Source: Acidobacteriota bacterium (GTDB lineage Bacteria > Acidobacteriota > Thermoanaerobaculia > Multivoradales > J023). Taken from it: a DNA stretch of 64,000 nucleotides. The stretch covers positions 1 to 64,000 of the forward strand of contig JAJCXR010000040.1 in assembly GCA_029263315.1 (NCBI GenBank), written 5' to 3'. Numbering within the stretch: the stretch's first letter is position 1; each line of letters begins with the position of its first letter. Below the pieces are notes generated by a model. The model was given only the letters and a program-made list of their open reading frames with translations. It had not been told where the DNA came from and made no database searches. This document shows, piece after piece, positions 45,133-54,000 of the stretch. The translations under genes were made by a program, and so were the position numbers.

Positions 45133-46220
45133 CGCTGGATCTCCACCGACTCACCGTCGAGCAAGCCACGCTGACCACCGACCACCACCTGATCACCGGC
45201 CTCCAAGGAACCCCGCACCGTGACCCGATCGCCGAGCAGCGTACCCACTTCGACGAAGAGCTTCTCGACCCGCCGTCCCTGGCCGTCCTCGACCACACGG
45301 AAAACCGCCGACCGATGCCCGCCGGGATTGACCACCGCTTCCACCGGCACCGCCATGGCGCCGTCCGTCGCCAACTCGAGGATCAGCTCGGCGGTGCTGC
45401 CCGCCGCCAGACCAGGGGTCGGCGGCAAGTCGATGATCACCGGGAACAGATGTCCGGCCCCGACCGCCGTCCGCGCCACCGATCGTAGGGTACCCAAAGC
45501 CTGGCGATCGATCACCGGGAAGTCGACCCGCACTTCGTCACCGGCTTGGATGTAAGGCATCACCGACTCCGGTACCTCGACGGACAGCTCGATCTCGCTG
45601 TCGCCGCTGAGGGACATCACCGGCCGCCCGACCACCGCCATTTCCCCCGGTTCGAGCATGACTTCGGTGATCGTCCCGGCGAAGGGGACCCGCAGGACCG
45701 TCTCTTCAAGCATCCGTTTTGCTTCCCGCAATTGGGCCTGTGCCGCCGCCTCGGCGGCGTTCAGGGCCTCAACACCGGCCCGGCTGCGCTCCACCTCCTC
45801 GGCCGTCGCCGCCTTGCCGGCCGCCAGTTGCTGGGTACGCTCCAGGTCCCGCTGGCTCTGACCTCGGCGGGCCGCCAGCTCAGCCAATGCCCCCTGGGCT
45901 CGGGCCACGGCATTGGACAGCTCGCGTTGATCGAGGCGGGCCACCACCTGGCCGGCTTGCACCACCTCCCCCACGCCCACCGGCCTCTCCAGCATGCGGC
46001 CCGCCAGGGCGAACGACAGCCGAGCCCGACGCACCGCCCGGGTGACGCCGGAGAAGCGCAAACGACGGTGCTCGACGGCGGGTTCCACTTGGGCCACGGC
46101 GACGAGCTTGCTGTGGGGCTCGGGCGCCTTGGGCAAATTCTCCTGGCTATCGGCGGACAACAGGAACGCCGCGGCCAGGGCCGGCAGCGCTATGAGCAGC
46201 AATCGGGTCTGGATCTTCAC
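45129..46220 (-). CDS. RND efflux periplasmic adaptor (HlyD/MFP)
   Basis: 363 aa. The signal peptide or anchor is at ~5-22 (TRLLLIALPALAAAFLLSAD). RFSGVTRAVRRARLSFALAG and GVGEVVQAGQVVARLDQREL form the first lipoyl half, ELAARRGQSQRDLERTQQLA the hairpin, and VPFAGTITEVMLEPGEMAVV the second half, followed by beta-barrel and membrane-proximal domains (VGTLLGDRVTVRGSLEAGDQ). Couples to the downstream RND/OMF polypeptide and the upstream tetR by ATGA overlaps. Confidence 0.95.
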   Translation of the reverse strand: MKIQTRLLLIALPALAAAFLLSADSQENLPKAPEPHSKLVAVAQVEPAVEHRRLRFSGVTRAVRRARLSFALAGRMLERPVGVGEVVQAGQVVARLDQRELSNAVARAQGALAELAARRGQSQRDLERTQQLAAGKAATAEEVERSRAGVEALNAAEAAAQAQLREAKRMLEETVLRVPFAGTITEVMLEPGEMAVVGRPVMSLSGDSEIELSVEVPESVMPYIQAGDEVRVDFPVIDRQALGTLRSVARTAVGAGHLFPVIIDLPPTPGLAAGSTAELILELATDGAMAVPVEAVVNPGGHRSAVFRVVEDGQGRRVEKLFVEVGTLLGDRVTVRGSLEAGDQVVVGGQRGLLDGESVEIQR

Positions 46221-46885
46221 GCTTCAGCTCCCCCGGCGGCAGGCGCCGCTTCGCTTGCAGCCGCTTCGGTTGACGAACGTTCACGCACCCCATCGAAGAA
46301 GATGGTCAGGATGTCTTGCAGGTATTTCTCTTCCATGGCTTCGATATCGGTCTCTTCACCGAGCATGTCGCAGAGCAGTTTTTTGGTTTGGAACCACTGC
46401 AGGACCATGGCGAGAAACGCTTTGATGATCGACAGGGGATTGAGATCCCGGCGAATCAAACCTTGCTCTTGCCCTTCCAGAATGCGCTGGATTCCCACCT
46501 CAAAAAGCTCGTTCTCCTCCGCCAGGCAGGGTTCGTCCCCTTCCACAAAGCGCCAAGACATGAAGCTCACCGAGCGCTCGTCCTGCTGCAAGAAGCGAAA
46601 ATAGGCCATGATCGAGCGATGCAGCAGCTCGAGGGGCCCCTCGTCGCTGTTGAGCATTTCTTTCTGGACCTTGAAGTACTGCTCGAAGTGCCGCTGCTTG
46701 ATCTCATTCCACAGCTCTTCCTTGGAGCCGAAGTGGTGGTGGATCAAGCTCTTGGTCACTCCTGCCAGCTTGGCGATGCGGCTGGTGGGGACTTCGCTGG
46801 GGCCATGGGCCAAAAACAGATCTTCCGCCGCATCGAGAATGGCGGCTCGGGTCGCTTCGGGGTCTCGTCGACGACGGGTGGTCAT
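46217..46885 (-). CDS. TetR-family regulator of the efflux operon
   Basis: 222 aa. N-terminal HTH: RAAILDAAEDLFLAHGPSEV, then TSRIAKLAGVTKSLIHHHFG with SKEELWNEI. The C-terminal helical domain (~75-200) has MNSDEGPLELLHRSIMAYFR- and FLQQDERSVSFMSWR-type sequence for ligand binding and dimerisation. AGGAG precedes the ATG. First gene of tetR-MFP-RND/OMF, all with four-base overlaps. Two matching palindromic operators lie in its promoter, so autorepression relieved by a pump substrate is likely. Confidence 0.95.
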   Translation of the reverse strand: MTTRRRRDPEATRAAILDAAEDLFLAHGPSEVPTSRIAKLAGVTKSLIHHHFGSKEELWNEIKQRHFEQYFKVQKEMLNSDEGPLELLHRSIMAYFRFLQQDERSVSFMSWRFVEGDEPCLAEENELFEVGIQRILEGQEQGLIRRDLNPLSIIKAFLAMVLQWFQTKKLLCDMLGEETDIEAMEEKYLQDILTIFFDGVRERSSTEAAASEAAPAAGGAEA

Positions 46886-46936
46886 GGGGTGCTCCTGTGG
46901 GGCGGTTCTGCACGGCTCGAGTTTCGAGCTACGGCC

Positions 46937-46988
46937 TTAACTGGCCGGCCGGTCGATAAATTAGCACTTAACTGGCCAGCCGGTCAAT
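46937..46988 (-). promoter_or_regulatory. tetR promoter with two palindromic operators
   Basis: TTAACTGGCCGGCCGGTCGA- at 46937 and TTAACTGGCCAGCCGGTCAA- at 46968 are near-identical 21-bp palindrome-containing sites, 31 bp apart (about three helical turns). On the minus strand TTGACC (complement of 46982-46987) and TAATTT (complement of 46958-46963) are spaced by 18 bp. The distal operator thus covers the -35 and the proximal one lies just after the -10: a textbook repressor layout. Confidence 0.8.
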
Positions 46989-47053
46989 AGGTACGGAACA
47001 CCCCACTCAGGGTTGCAGCCATCACCCGTGATCTCTTGCCACCGCGTCCACAA

Positions 47054-48793
47054 TCAGTGGTCGGTCCACACCACCCAGGAGCTGATCAGGGGTCGCCACG
47101 GCCGCGCCGAGGGCTGAGCCGTCGCATCGAGATGCTGCTGCGGGCCCCCCAAACCCGACGGCATGATCCGTCCCAGGGCCCGCGAGGTGGCGATCGACAG
47201 CTGGAAGCGACCGGCACGGTCCGCCAAGGTACCGATTTCTTGGAGCGCTTGGTTTGCCCTCAACCAGGTTTCGGGGTCCTGCATTTGGCTCAGACGTTGT
47301 ACCAAGTCGATGAGGCGGCGCTCCCCTTCCTCCAGATCTCCCACCAGGAGCTCCAACTTGCCCTGCAACAGATCGACGCTGACCTCGGCTGCCAGCGCGT
47401 AAGGTCGTTCGTCGGCCTCGGCCTGCAAATCCGCCAGCAGGCACCGATGGGCCGCTCGGGCCGAAATCAGAGCCTGCTTCGCCGCCATCGGCCGACCCAG
47501 AGCGAGCTGGGCCTGGCCGCGATAGGCGGACCCGATGACCGCCGCCAGGAAAGAATCTTTGGCCTCACACTGCCGGGACTGCAGCAGGAGCTCCCGATGC
47601 CGACCTTGGCTCTGCAGGAAGCGCAGCAGAGGCAGGCAGTTGAGACCGGCTAGCCGACCGTCGATATCCAAGGCCATGAGCTCGATGGCGTGCGGCTCGG
47701 CTTGCGGCATCGCGAGTGCCGCCTCGACCGCCACCAACCAGCGCAGATCTTTGGCCCACTGCCTCGCCTCACCCCAGGAGGCTCCTGGTCGCCCGTTGTC
47801 CCCGGACGGCTCGGGGACTCCATCGCCTGGCCTCGATAGGGCGTTTTTATAGTGGGCTGCACCGCCGAGGTGTCGGTCATGGGCCCGCAAGAGATGCTGC
47901 AAGGCGAGAAGGGGTTCCCCTTGTTCCAAAAGCAGTTGCACCAAGAAGCGGTTGGCGGACGGCGAGTCGTGCAACGTCGCAAAGCGCTCGGCATGGCCCC
48001 TCGCCGCCTGCCATCGTCCCTGGGCCCGCAGTGGGTACACCAGAAAATGATGCGCCGCGGCGTCGTCCGGCTCCAGCTCCAGGGCCCTGCGATACCAAGG
48101 GATCCCTCCGCCGTCGGTATGCCGACCCAGATCGGTGGGCGTCGCGCTCAACCGACCCCTCAGGACGTAGAGGGCGGGGTCTGCCGGGTAGCGTCCGATG
48201 GCCGCTTCAACGAGCTCCAGAAGCTCATGGTGCTGGCTGCGGGAACCTTCTTTCCAAGCCAGGGCCGCGGACGTCTGCAGGGTTCCGATCTCCAGTCTCA
48301 GCCGCTGACGGTGGTCCAGGCTCTGGGTCGAGGCCAGGTCCACAGCCCGCTGGATGTGTGGCTGGGCCAACTCGAGGTCTTGTAACGCCAAGTAGACCGT
48401 CATCAGCCCGAGATGGGGCCAAGGGGAGGACGCATCAAGCTCCAGGGCGCTCTCAAAGTGATCACGGGCCGAGCTCAGATCCAAGGCCACCAAGGCGTTC
48501 CATCCCCACTGCACAGCGCGCTGGGCCTGCTCTTGGGCCGCCGGATCCACAACGGCACTGGGCGCAGCGGAGAGCCCACCCAGGGCGCTATCCGCTGCCG
48601 GATGATTCGGATGGGGCGGGGCCTGAGCCCCTCGCAGCCTTTGCCCGGTCGGTACCCAACAAGCCCAGGCGGCCAACGAGACGACGGCCAATACTTGGAA
48701 GGTTTTAGCCGGTCGCTGAGCGGCAAGATTTGGCGGGCGGACAGGAAATCGATGGCGATTCGATAGCAAAAAATCAAATGACAAACGAAACAT
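47054..48793 (-). CDS. Membrane-anchored TPR protein, partner of ECF sigma factor
   Basis: 579 aa. A single hydrophobic segment (~33-50, FQVLAVVSLAAWACWVPT) after a basic N-terminus anchors a long periplasmic part. TPR-like units run from ~95 to ~330 (NALVALDLSSARDHFESALE, ASSPWPHLGLMTVYLALQDL, DAAAHHFLVYPLRAQGRWQA, LLEQGEPLLALQHLLRAHDR). The C-terminal ~200 aa are helical and unassigned. It follows the ECF sigma gene and a small ORF in the same orientation, so it may be part of the sigma factor's control circuit; no anti-sigma zinc-finger motif is present. Confidence 0.75.
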   Translation of the reverse strand: MFRLSFDFLLSNRHRFPVRPPNLAAQRPAKTFQVLAVVSLAAWACWVPTGQRLRGAQAPPHPNHPAADSALGGLSAAPSAVVDPAAQEQAQRAVQWGWNALVALDLSSARDHFESALELDASSPWPHLGLMTVYLALQDLELAQPHIQRAVDLASTQSLDHRQRLRLEIGTLQTSAALAWKEGSRSQHHELLELVEAAIGRYPADPALYVLRGRLSATPTDLGRHTDGGGIPWYRRALELEPDDAAAHHFLVYPLRAQGRWQAARGHAERFATLHDSPSANRFLVQLLLEQGEPLLALQHLLRAHDRHLGGAAHYKNALSRPGDGVPEPSGDNGRPGASWGEARQWAKDLRWLVAVEAALAMPQAEPHAIELMALDIDGRLAGLNCLPLLRFLQSQGRHRELLLQSRQCEAKDSFLAAVIGSAYRGQAQLALGRPMAAKQALISARAAHRCLLADLQAEADERPYALAAEVSVDLLQGKLELLVGDLEEGERRLIDLVQRLSQMQDPETWLRANQALQEIGTLADRAGRFQLSIATSRALGRIMPSGLGGPQQHLDATAQPSARPWRPLISSWVVWTDH

Positions 48794-48889
48794 CGGATGA
48801 GTCTCCAGTCTCTTCGGGACCTCCGCGCCGATGAGTCAAGCGCGTCGGATATCCTCATCCTGTAAGCGGATTTGAAGCGCGATGGACGA

Positions 48890-49036
48890 TCAGCTCCGCC
48901 CCGTTTTCTCCACCTCACCCTGCGAGAGCTCTTGCAGAAGGTATTTGTGCAAATCCTGCAAGGTCGGATGTGGTGCGGCGGCCCCCACCAGCGTCACGGC
49001 ACCCAGCTCCCGGCGCAAAAGGCCTTTGGTCCGCAT
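48890..49036 (-). CDS. 48-aa ORF between ECF sigma and TPR genes
   Basis: ATG 49036 starts 14 bp after the sigma-factor stop and encodes 48 residues beginning MRTKGLLRRELGAVTLVGAA, with LQDLHKYLLQELSQGE near the end. The position suggests a small co-transcribed protein. No cysteine, no membrane segment, no recognised family. Whether it is translated is uncertain. Confidence 0.45.
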   Translation of the reverse strand: MRTKGLLRRELGAVTLVGAAAPHPTLQDLHKYLLQELSQGEVEKTGRS

Positions 49037-49050
49037 CGACGCGACCCCTT

Positions 49051-49659
49051 TCAGAGCTCGATTTCTGGATAGTGTCTGACGACCTCTTCTCTCAATCTCC
49101 GGCGAGCCCCATAGAGAAGGCTACGTACCCTGTTCATCGAAATACCCAGCACCAAAGCGATTTCCCGGTACTTCAATCCCTGTTGCAAACGCAGGACGGC
49201 GCACCGGCGCATCTGCGGCGGCAGCCCTTGCAGCGCCCGATGCAGCGCTCGGCGACGCAATCGAAGGCGCTCGTCGGCCAACAGCTTGGCTTCCGGATCC
49301 AGCTCCGCGGGATTTCGCAAGCGGTCGCTATTCGCCTCATCTCCGGCCAGCGAGACGATTTCAACGTGGCGTTTCTGGGTGCCTCGACTTCTCAGATAGT
49401 TCTTCCACTCATTGCCTGCAATCCGGAACAACCAGGTATCGAATCTGGCGTCGTGTTGAAACGAAGCCAGGCGGCCGAAGGCCTTGACGAAGGTCTCTTG
49501 CGCCAGGTCAGAGCACTGATCTTCCGGGCAACCCCGACGGGCAAAGACTTTCCTCAGCGCAGGAAAGTAGCGTTCGAAAAGCCAGCGAGCATTCGCCTCG
49601 CGTCGGTGCCCTCGCTGAAGCTCTCGGATCCGCTGCTGGGTCCGTTCGTCAACGCTCAC
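49051..49659 (-). CDS. ECF-type RNA polymerase sigma factor
   Basis: 202 aa. Region 2: ARWLFERYFPALRKVFARRG, then CSDLAQETFVKAFGRLASFQ and RFDTWLFRIAGNEWKNYLRS. Region 4: LPPQMRRCAVLRLQQGLKYR with EIALVLGISMNRVRSLLYGA. The central linker is longer than usual and includes a charged stretch (~98-130). No region 1.1 or region 3. Its target promoters are unknown; the following small ORF and TPR gene are the likely regulatory partners. Confidence 0.92.
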   Translation of the reverse strand: MSVDERTQQRIRELQRGHRREANARWLFERYFPALRKVFARRGCPEDQCSDLAQETFVKAFGRLASFQHDARFDTWLFRIAGNEWKNYLRSRGTQKRHVEIVSLAGDEANSDRLRNPAELDPEAKLLADERLRLRRRALHRALQGLPPQMRRCAVLRLQQGLKYREIALVLGISMNRVRSLLYGARRRLREEVVRHYPEIEL

Positions 49660-50247
49660 AGGGCACCCCTGAAGTCTTGAATCTGGGGATGGTCAATGTC
49701 CTGACAAGCTTGAAGTCAGTCTCCCTGGAGCTGCCGCGCCTAGACCGCAAGAACGGTCGTTATCTAACCCTGGATGGACGGTCCCGATAAGGGCCTCGGA
49801 AAACAATCATCATCCCATCTCGCTTGCCCCTCAACCCGCCAGCTGTGTTGCGAAGAAGCTTACGTAGGCCCGCTATGCGCGCCTCTCCGCGCCTTGCTGA
49901 CGAGTCGATTTGCGGCGCGATTTTGGGCGATGATCATCTGCCGCGACCCTAACGCCACCGAGATGGCACAACCAATGGAAGTCAAAAAAATCCGTCAACC
50001 AATAATATTGCAAACCCCACATGGGGTAGCGTCCGGCGCCCGAAGCCTTCCGAGGTGTCGACGATACCCGAGGCACCCAAAAGAGCTCCCGTCCGGCCAG
50101 GCCAGCCTGCTGGTCTCCGCTGGCCGGACTCGAGGCCCGCAGAGCAGTTGAAGGACAGGCCAGCGGCTGCTATGTTGCTACCCTGGTGTCGCCTCGACAC
50201 CCATTCCTTCGCCTCACCGACACGACGCCCTCGCGGGAGCCTACACC
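49660..50247. other. 588-bp divergent region, ECF sigma / ankyrin genes
   Basis: No supported gene. Contains a strong hairpin: CCGGCCAG at 50093-50100 and CTGGCCGG at 50120-50127 with a 19-nt loop. Base composition is lower in GC around 49970-50010 (CAATAATATTGC), a plausible promoter zone. Confidence 0.5.
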
Positions 50248-51003
50248 ATGCCTCTTCCCATCCTCGGTCAAACCCCGGCCTCAGACGCGGCCACAAAGCA
50301 GAATGATGAGGTCACCCCAAACGACTTCGTCAAGCAGCCTCTGCAGGTATCCACCCAGCAGTTTCTGAGCGCTATCCACAACGGTGACACGAAGCAAGTG
50401 GCCGGCTATTTGGAGAGGCAACCGGAGCTGGCACAGAGCCGTGATGCGGCTGGCATGACGGCCGTCCTATTGGCCGCCCTGCAGGGAGAAGACGACATCG
50501 TCACCCTGCTCCGGGAGCGGTCAGGGACCACCCTCGACCTCTGTGAGGCTGCCGCTGTCGGCGATCTGCAGCGCCTCGATGAGCTCTTGGTCGACCCCCG
50601 ATGCGACCTCGCCGTCACCTCCGCCGACGGTTCCACCTGCCTGGGTTTGGCGGCCTTCTTCGGCCAGCGGGAGGTGGTGGAACGGCTGCTGGCCGCCGGC
50701 GCCGACAGCCGGCAAGTGAGCGACAACCTACACCGCACGACCGCCCTACACCACGCCGTCGCCCATGGCGATGAAGGGGTTGCCTTGGAGATCAGCCGCC
50801 GGCTACTGGAGTCCGGAGCCGTCGTCGATGCGGTGCAAGCCGGAGGCTTCACCCCCCTGCATCAAGCGGCGAGCCGCGGTCGCGGAGACCTCGTCGACCT
50901 GCTCCTCGAGCACGGTGCCGACCGCCGGGCGGAGAGTGACCTGGGGGATACGGCGGCTGACCTCAGCCGTCGCCGGGGCCACGATCTAGCGAGCTTGGGC
51001 TGA
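50248..51003 (+). CDS. Ankyrin-repeat protein
   Basis: 251 aa, no signal peptide. After a ~30-residue leader, ankyrin units run to the C-terminus: FLSAIHNGDTKQVAGYLERQ, DAAGMTAVLLAALQGEDDIV, DGSTCLGLAAFFGQREVVER, RTTALHHAVAHGDEGVALEI, GGFTPLHQAASRGRGDLVDL and LGDTAADLSRRRGHD. That is about six repeats, a length suited to a single protein-binding surface. Partner unknown. Monocistronic, convergent with the giant regulatory-repeat gene. Confidence 0.92.
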   Translation: MPLPILGQTPASDAATKQNDEVTPNDFVKQPLQVSTQQFLSAIHNGDTKQVAGYLERQPELAQSRDAAGMTAVLLAALQGEDDIVTLLRERSGTTLDLCEAAAVGDLQRLDELLVDPRCDLAVTSADGSTCLGLAAFFGQREVVERLLAAGADSRQVSDNLHRTTALHHAVAHGDEGVALEISRRLLESGAVVDAVQAGGFTPLHQAASRGRGDLVDLLLEHGADRRAESDLGDTAADLSRRRGHDLASLG

Positions 51004-51081
51004 GCCTGAGGGCTACCGTAGCTGCCCCCCCATCCGATGGGCCGCAACCTGCCAAGCGACGTCCGTCGAGCCCCTTCCGGC

Positions 51082-54000
51082 TCACTCCAGTTGCAAGGTA
51101 CCCGTCTGCCCGGCCGCCAGGAACACCTCCCCTTGCCAGAGGCGGCCGTCGGCGGCGGTGGCGACCACCGTCCAACGACCCGGCACCAGCCCGCCCAGCT
51201 CGCTACGCCCACCCCGCATCTTCGGTGTGTCGCGCCGCATACCTTGCCAATAGACGCCACGGTAGGGACCCTGGGGACCGACCAGCTGTAGCGTCGTTTC
51301 CACCGTTTCACCCTGAAGGTCCGGTAGCAGAACGCTCAACCGAGCTTCCTCGGAGAGCTCGATGCGCACCAACTCCTCGCTCGGCACCCGCAGGGTACGT
51401 TCGATGGTGGCAGCGCCGTCGCTCGCCAGGACCATTTGCCAAACCCCATCGGGCACCAGGTCGACGATGAACTGTCCACCGTCGTCCCCGTGGAAGGTGC
51501 CGCCGATCTGTTCTCCTGGGCCCCGGCTGAAGGACACATGGATCTGTGCCGCCGGACGGCCGCCGGGGGACTGCACTTGCAGAGTCAAGCCGGAGACCGG
51601 CTCGAGACGTACCTCGACATCGTCTTTGATCTCCCCCGCCCCGAGCTCCACGCGGATACTTTCGGGGCCGTAACCGGAGCGGCGGAAACGTAGCTCCCAG
51701 GCTCCCGTACTGATCTCACCCAGGCTGAAGCGACCCAACGAGTCGCCGCTGACCTGTACTTGTCGCAGCCCCTCCTGCTCACCGGTCACCTGCACACCGG
51801 CCAGCGGCTGGCCGTCGCTGTCGAGCACCCACCCGGAGAGCCGCGCCACTTCGAGGTCAATCCTCAGGTTGTCGTCGCCATCGATCTCCAACTCTTTGAT
51901 CTGTTTGAATGGGCTCCGCCAGTCCCCCAAATGCAGCCGGTACTTTCCGGCGACCAGATCTTCGAACAGGAACGTGCCGTCGCTCCCGGTGGTGGTCGAA
52001 GCGTGGAAACCACCGTCCACCGCCGATAGATTCATCGCCATGCCGACCTCGAGCTCCGCACCTTTGTAGACCGTACCGGTCAGCTGAAAACCGGCCACGA
52101 ACTCGAGATCGACCGCGACTTCGGGCACCCCCTCCTCGAGGGTCACCCGCTGCCGGGCGGAGCGTGAGGTTCCGGTCAGGCTGGCCACCAGCGTCATCTC
52201 ACCGGGCGGCACGTTGTCGACCCTGAACTTGCCTTCGAAATCAGGTTGCGTCACCTCCACCCCGTCGCCATAGGCCGCAACGCGGACCCGGTTCATCTCC
52301 TCGTAGCCAAGGCCCAGGATGCGTCCCACCACGCGGCCCCCGCCTCCCAGCCTCAGCTCGAGACCGGAGACGGGGGTTTCGCCCACTTCCAGCACCTCCG
52401 GTAATCGGTGCCAGCCATGGCCTTCCTTATGGGCCTGGACGCGGTAACGCCCCGCCGGCACTTGATCGATCTCAAAGCTGCCGTCGGCCAGGCTATCGGC
52501 ACCACTCTGGCCGCCGAAGAATTGCCTCTGATCCTGTGGATGCAGCATCACCTGGGCTCCCTGCAATGGCCTGCCGGAGGCTTCGAAGACACGCCCGCTG
52601 ATCGTGACGGTGGCCCCCAGCTGTATATCCAGGCGGTTCTCCCCCGGCTCGATGAGGACGTTCTTCGACGACCGGCTCAGCCCCTCTCCGATGGTAGTGA
52701 TGGTGTGGCTCCCCAAGAGCAGGCTGCTGAGCAGGTACTGTCCCTCGCCGTCGGTTTGCGCAAACCCGCTCTCCGACATCTGCCCATTGGGGCCGATGGC
52801 CATCACCATGACGCCGCTCAACGGCTCCCCTTCAGCATCGGTCAGGGTGCCGGTAAGCTGCGCCCCGACCGTCAACCGCAGCTCGACATCGCGCAGGGGT
52901 TGATCGGCGGGCACCTCGAAACCACCGACCCTCAGCACTTGGAAACCGGGTTGGGTCACCTGGATCAGGGTTGCACCCGGAGTCACCTCCGCCAGCTCGA
53001 AACGGCCATCGACGCCGGTCGACTCATCGCCGCCGCCGTAACCCATGCCATAGCGGGCCGCGGTCTTGTCTTCCGGGATCGCCGCCACTTTTGCGCCCTC
53101 CACCGGCACCCCGTCGGCGTCCACTACCCGCCCTTCGATCTTCGAAGAGGGTTTTAGGACAATGTTCAAGGGCTCGGTTTGGGGGAGCTCAATGTTGGGG
53201 GCCAGGGCCGAGACAAATCCCTCCTTGGTCACCAAGATGTTGCGACGTTCGCCCGCCGTGCCGTCGGGAACGACAAACGTACCGTCGGCGGCGCTCAGGG
53301 CGTCCGCTTCGTCGCCAGCCGTGGCCTTGAGCATAGGACTGCGTCGCTCGCCGGATGGCGCAGCGAAGACTTGCGCCTCGGCGATCGGCTGCCCTTCGAC
53401 ATCCACCACCTTGCCCAGCAGATCGATCCCCGGCGCCAGAATGACGATTCCGAGGTCGATATCTCCTTCTCCGACAGGAATCTCCAAGCCGCGGACTTGG
53501 CCACGGCTGTATCCTGACGCCGTGGCCACCAGGTCGTAGCGGCCCGCCGCCAGGTCGGGAACGGCAAACGCTCCGGACCCATCCGTGAGGTGGGTATCCG
53601 GCACCGACAGCAGGCTGAAGCGCCGAGAACGGTCCGTCGCGGTGGACTTCAGCTGCACTTCCGCCCCGACCACCGGCCGCTCTTCACCGTCGACGATACG
53701 TCCCACCCCCCGACGCCCCGGCACCATTTGCCAGCGCCCTCCGGCTCGGCGCTCGAAGGCCCGTAGCGGATCCACCTGATAGTCGACGGGCGCCCACCCG
53801 GCGCCTTCGAGATGCAGGGTAAACCCCCGCTCTGTGGGCAAGCCGGTGAACACGATCCGACCTTGGGCATCGCTGCGGGCTCCACTCTTGCGGACCCCCA
53901 GCATCGACTTGAAATCAAAGGCCCCTTTGGAGGCTCCGAGCTCGAGACGTCCGTCGATGCCCGGAATTGGCGTGCCGTCCGCCGTCACCACGCGACCTTC

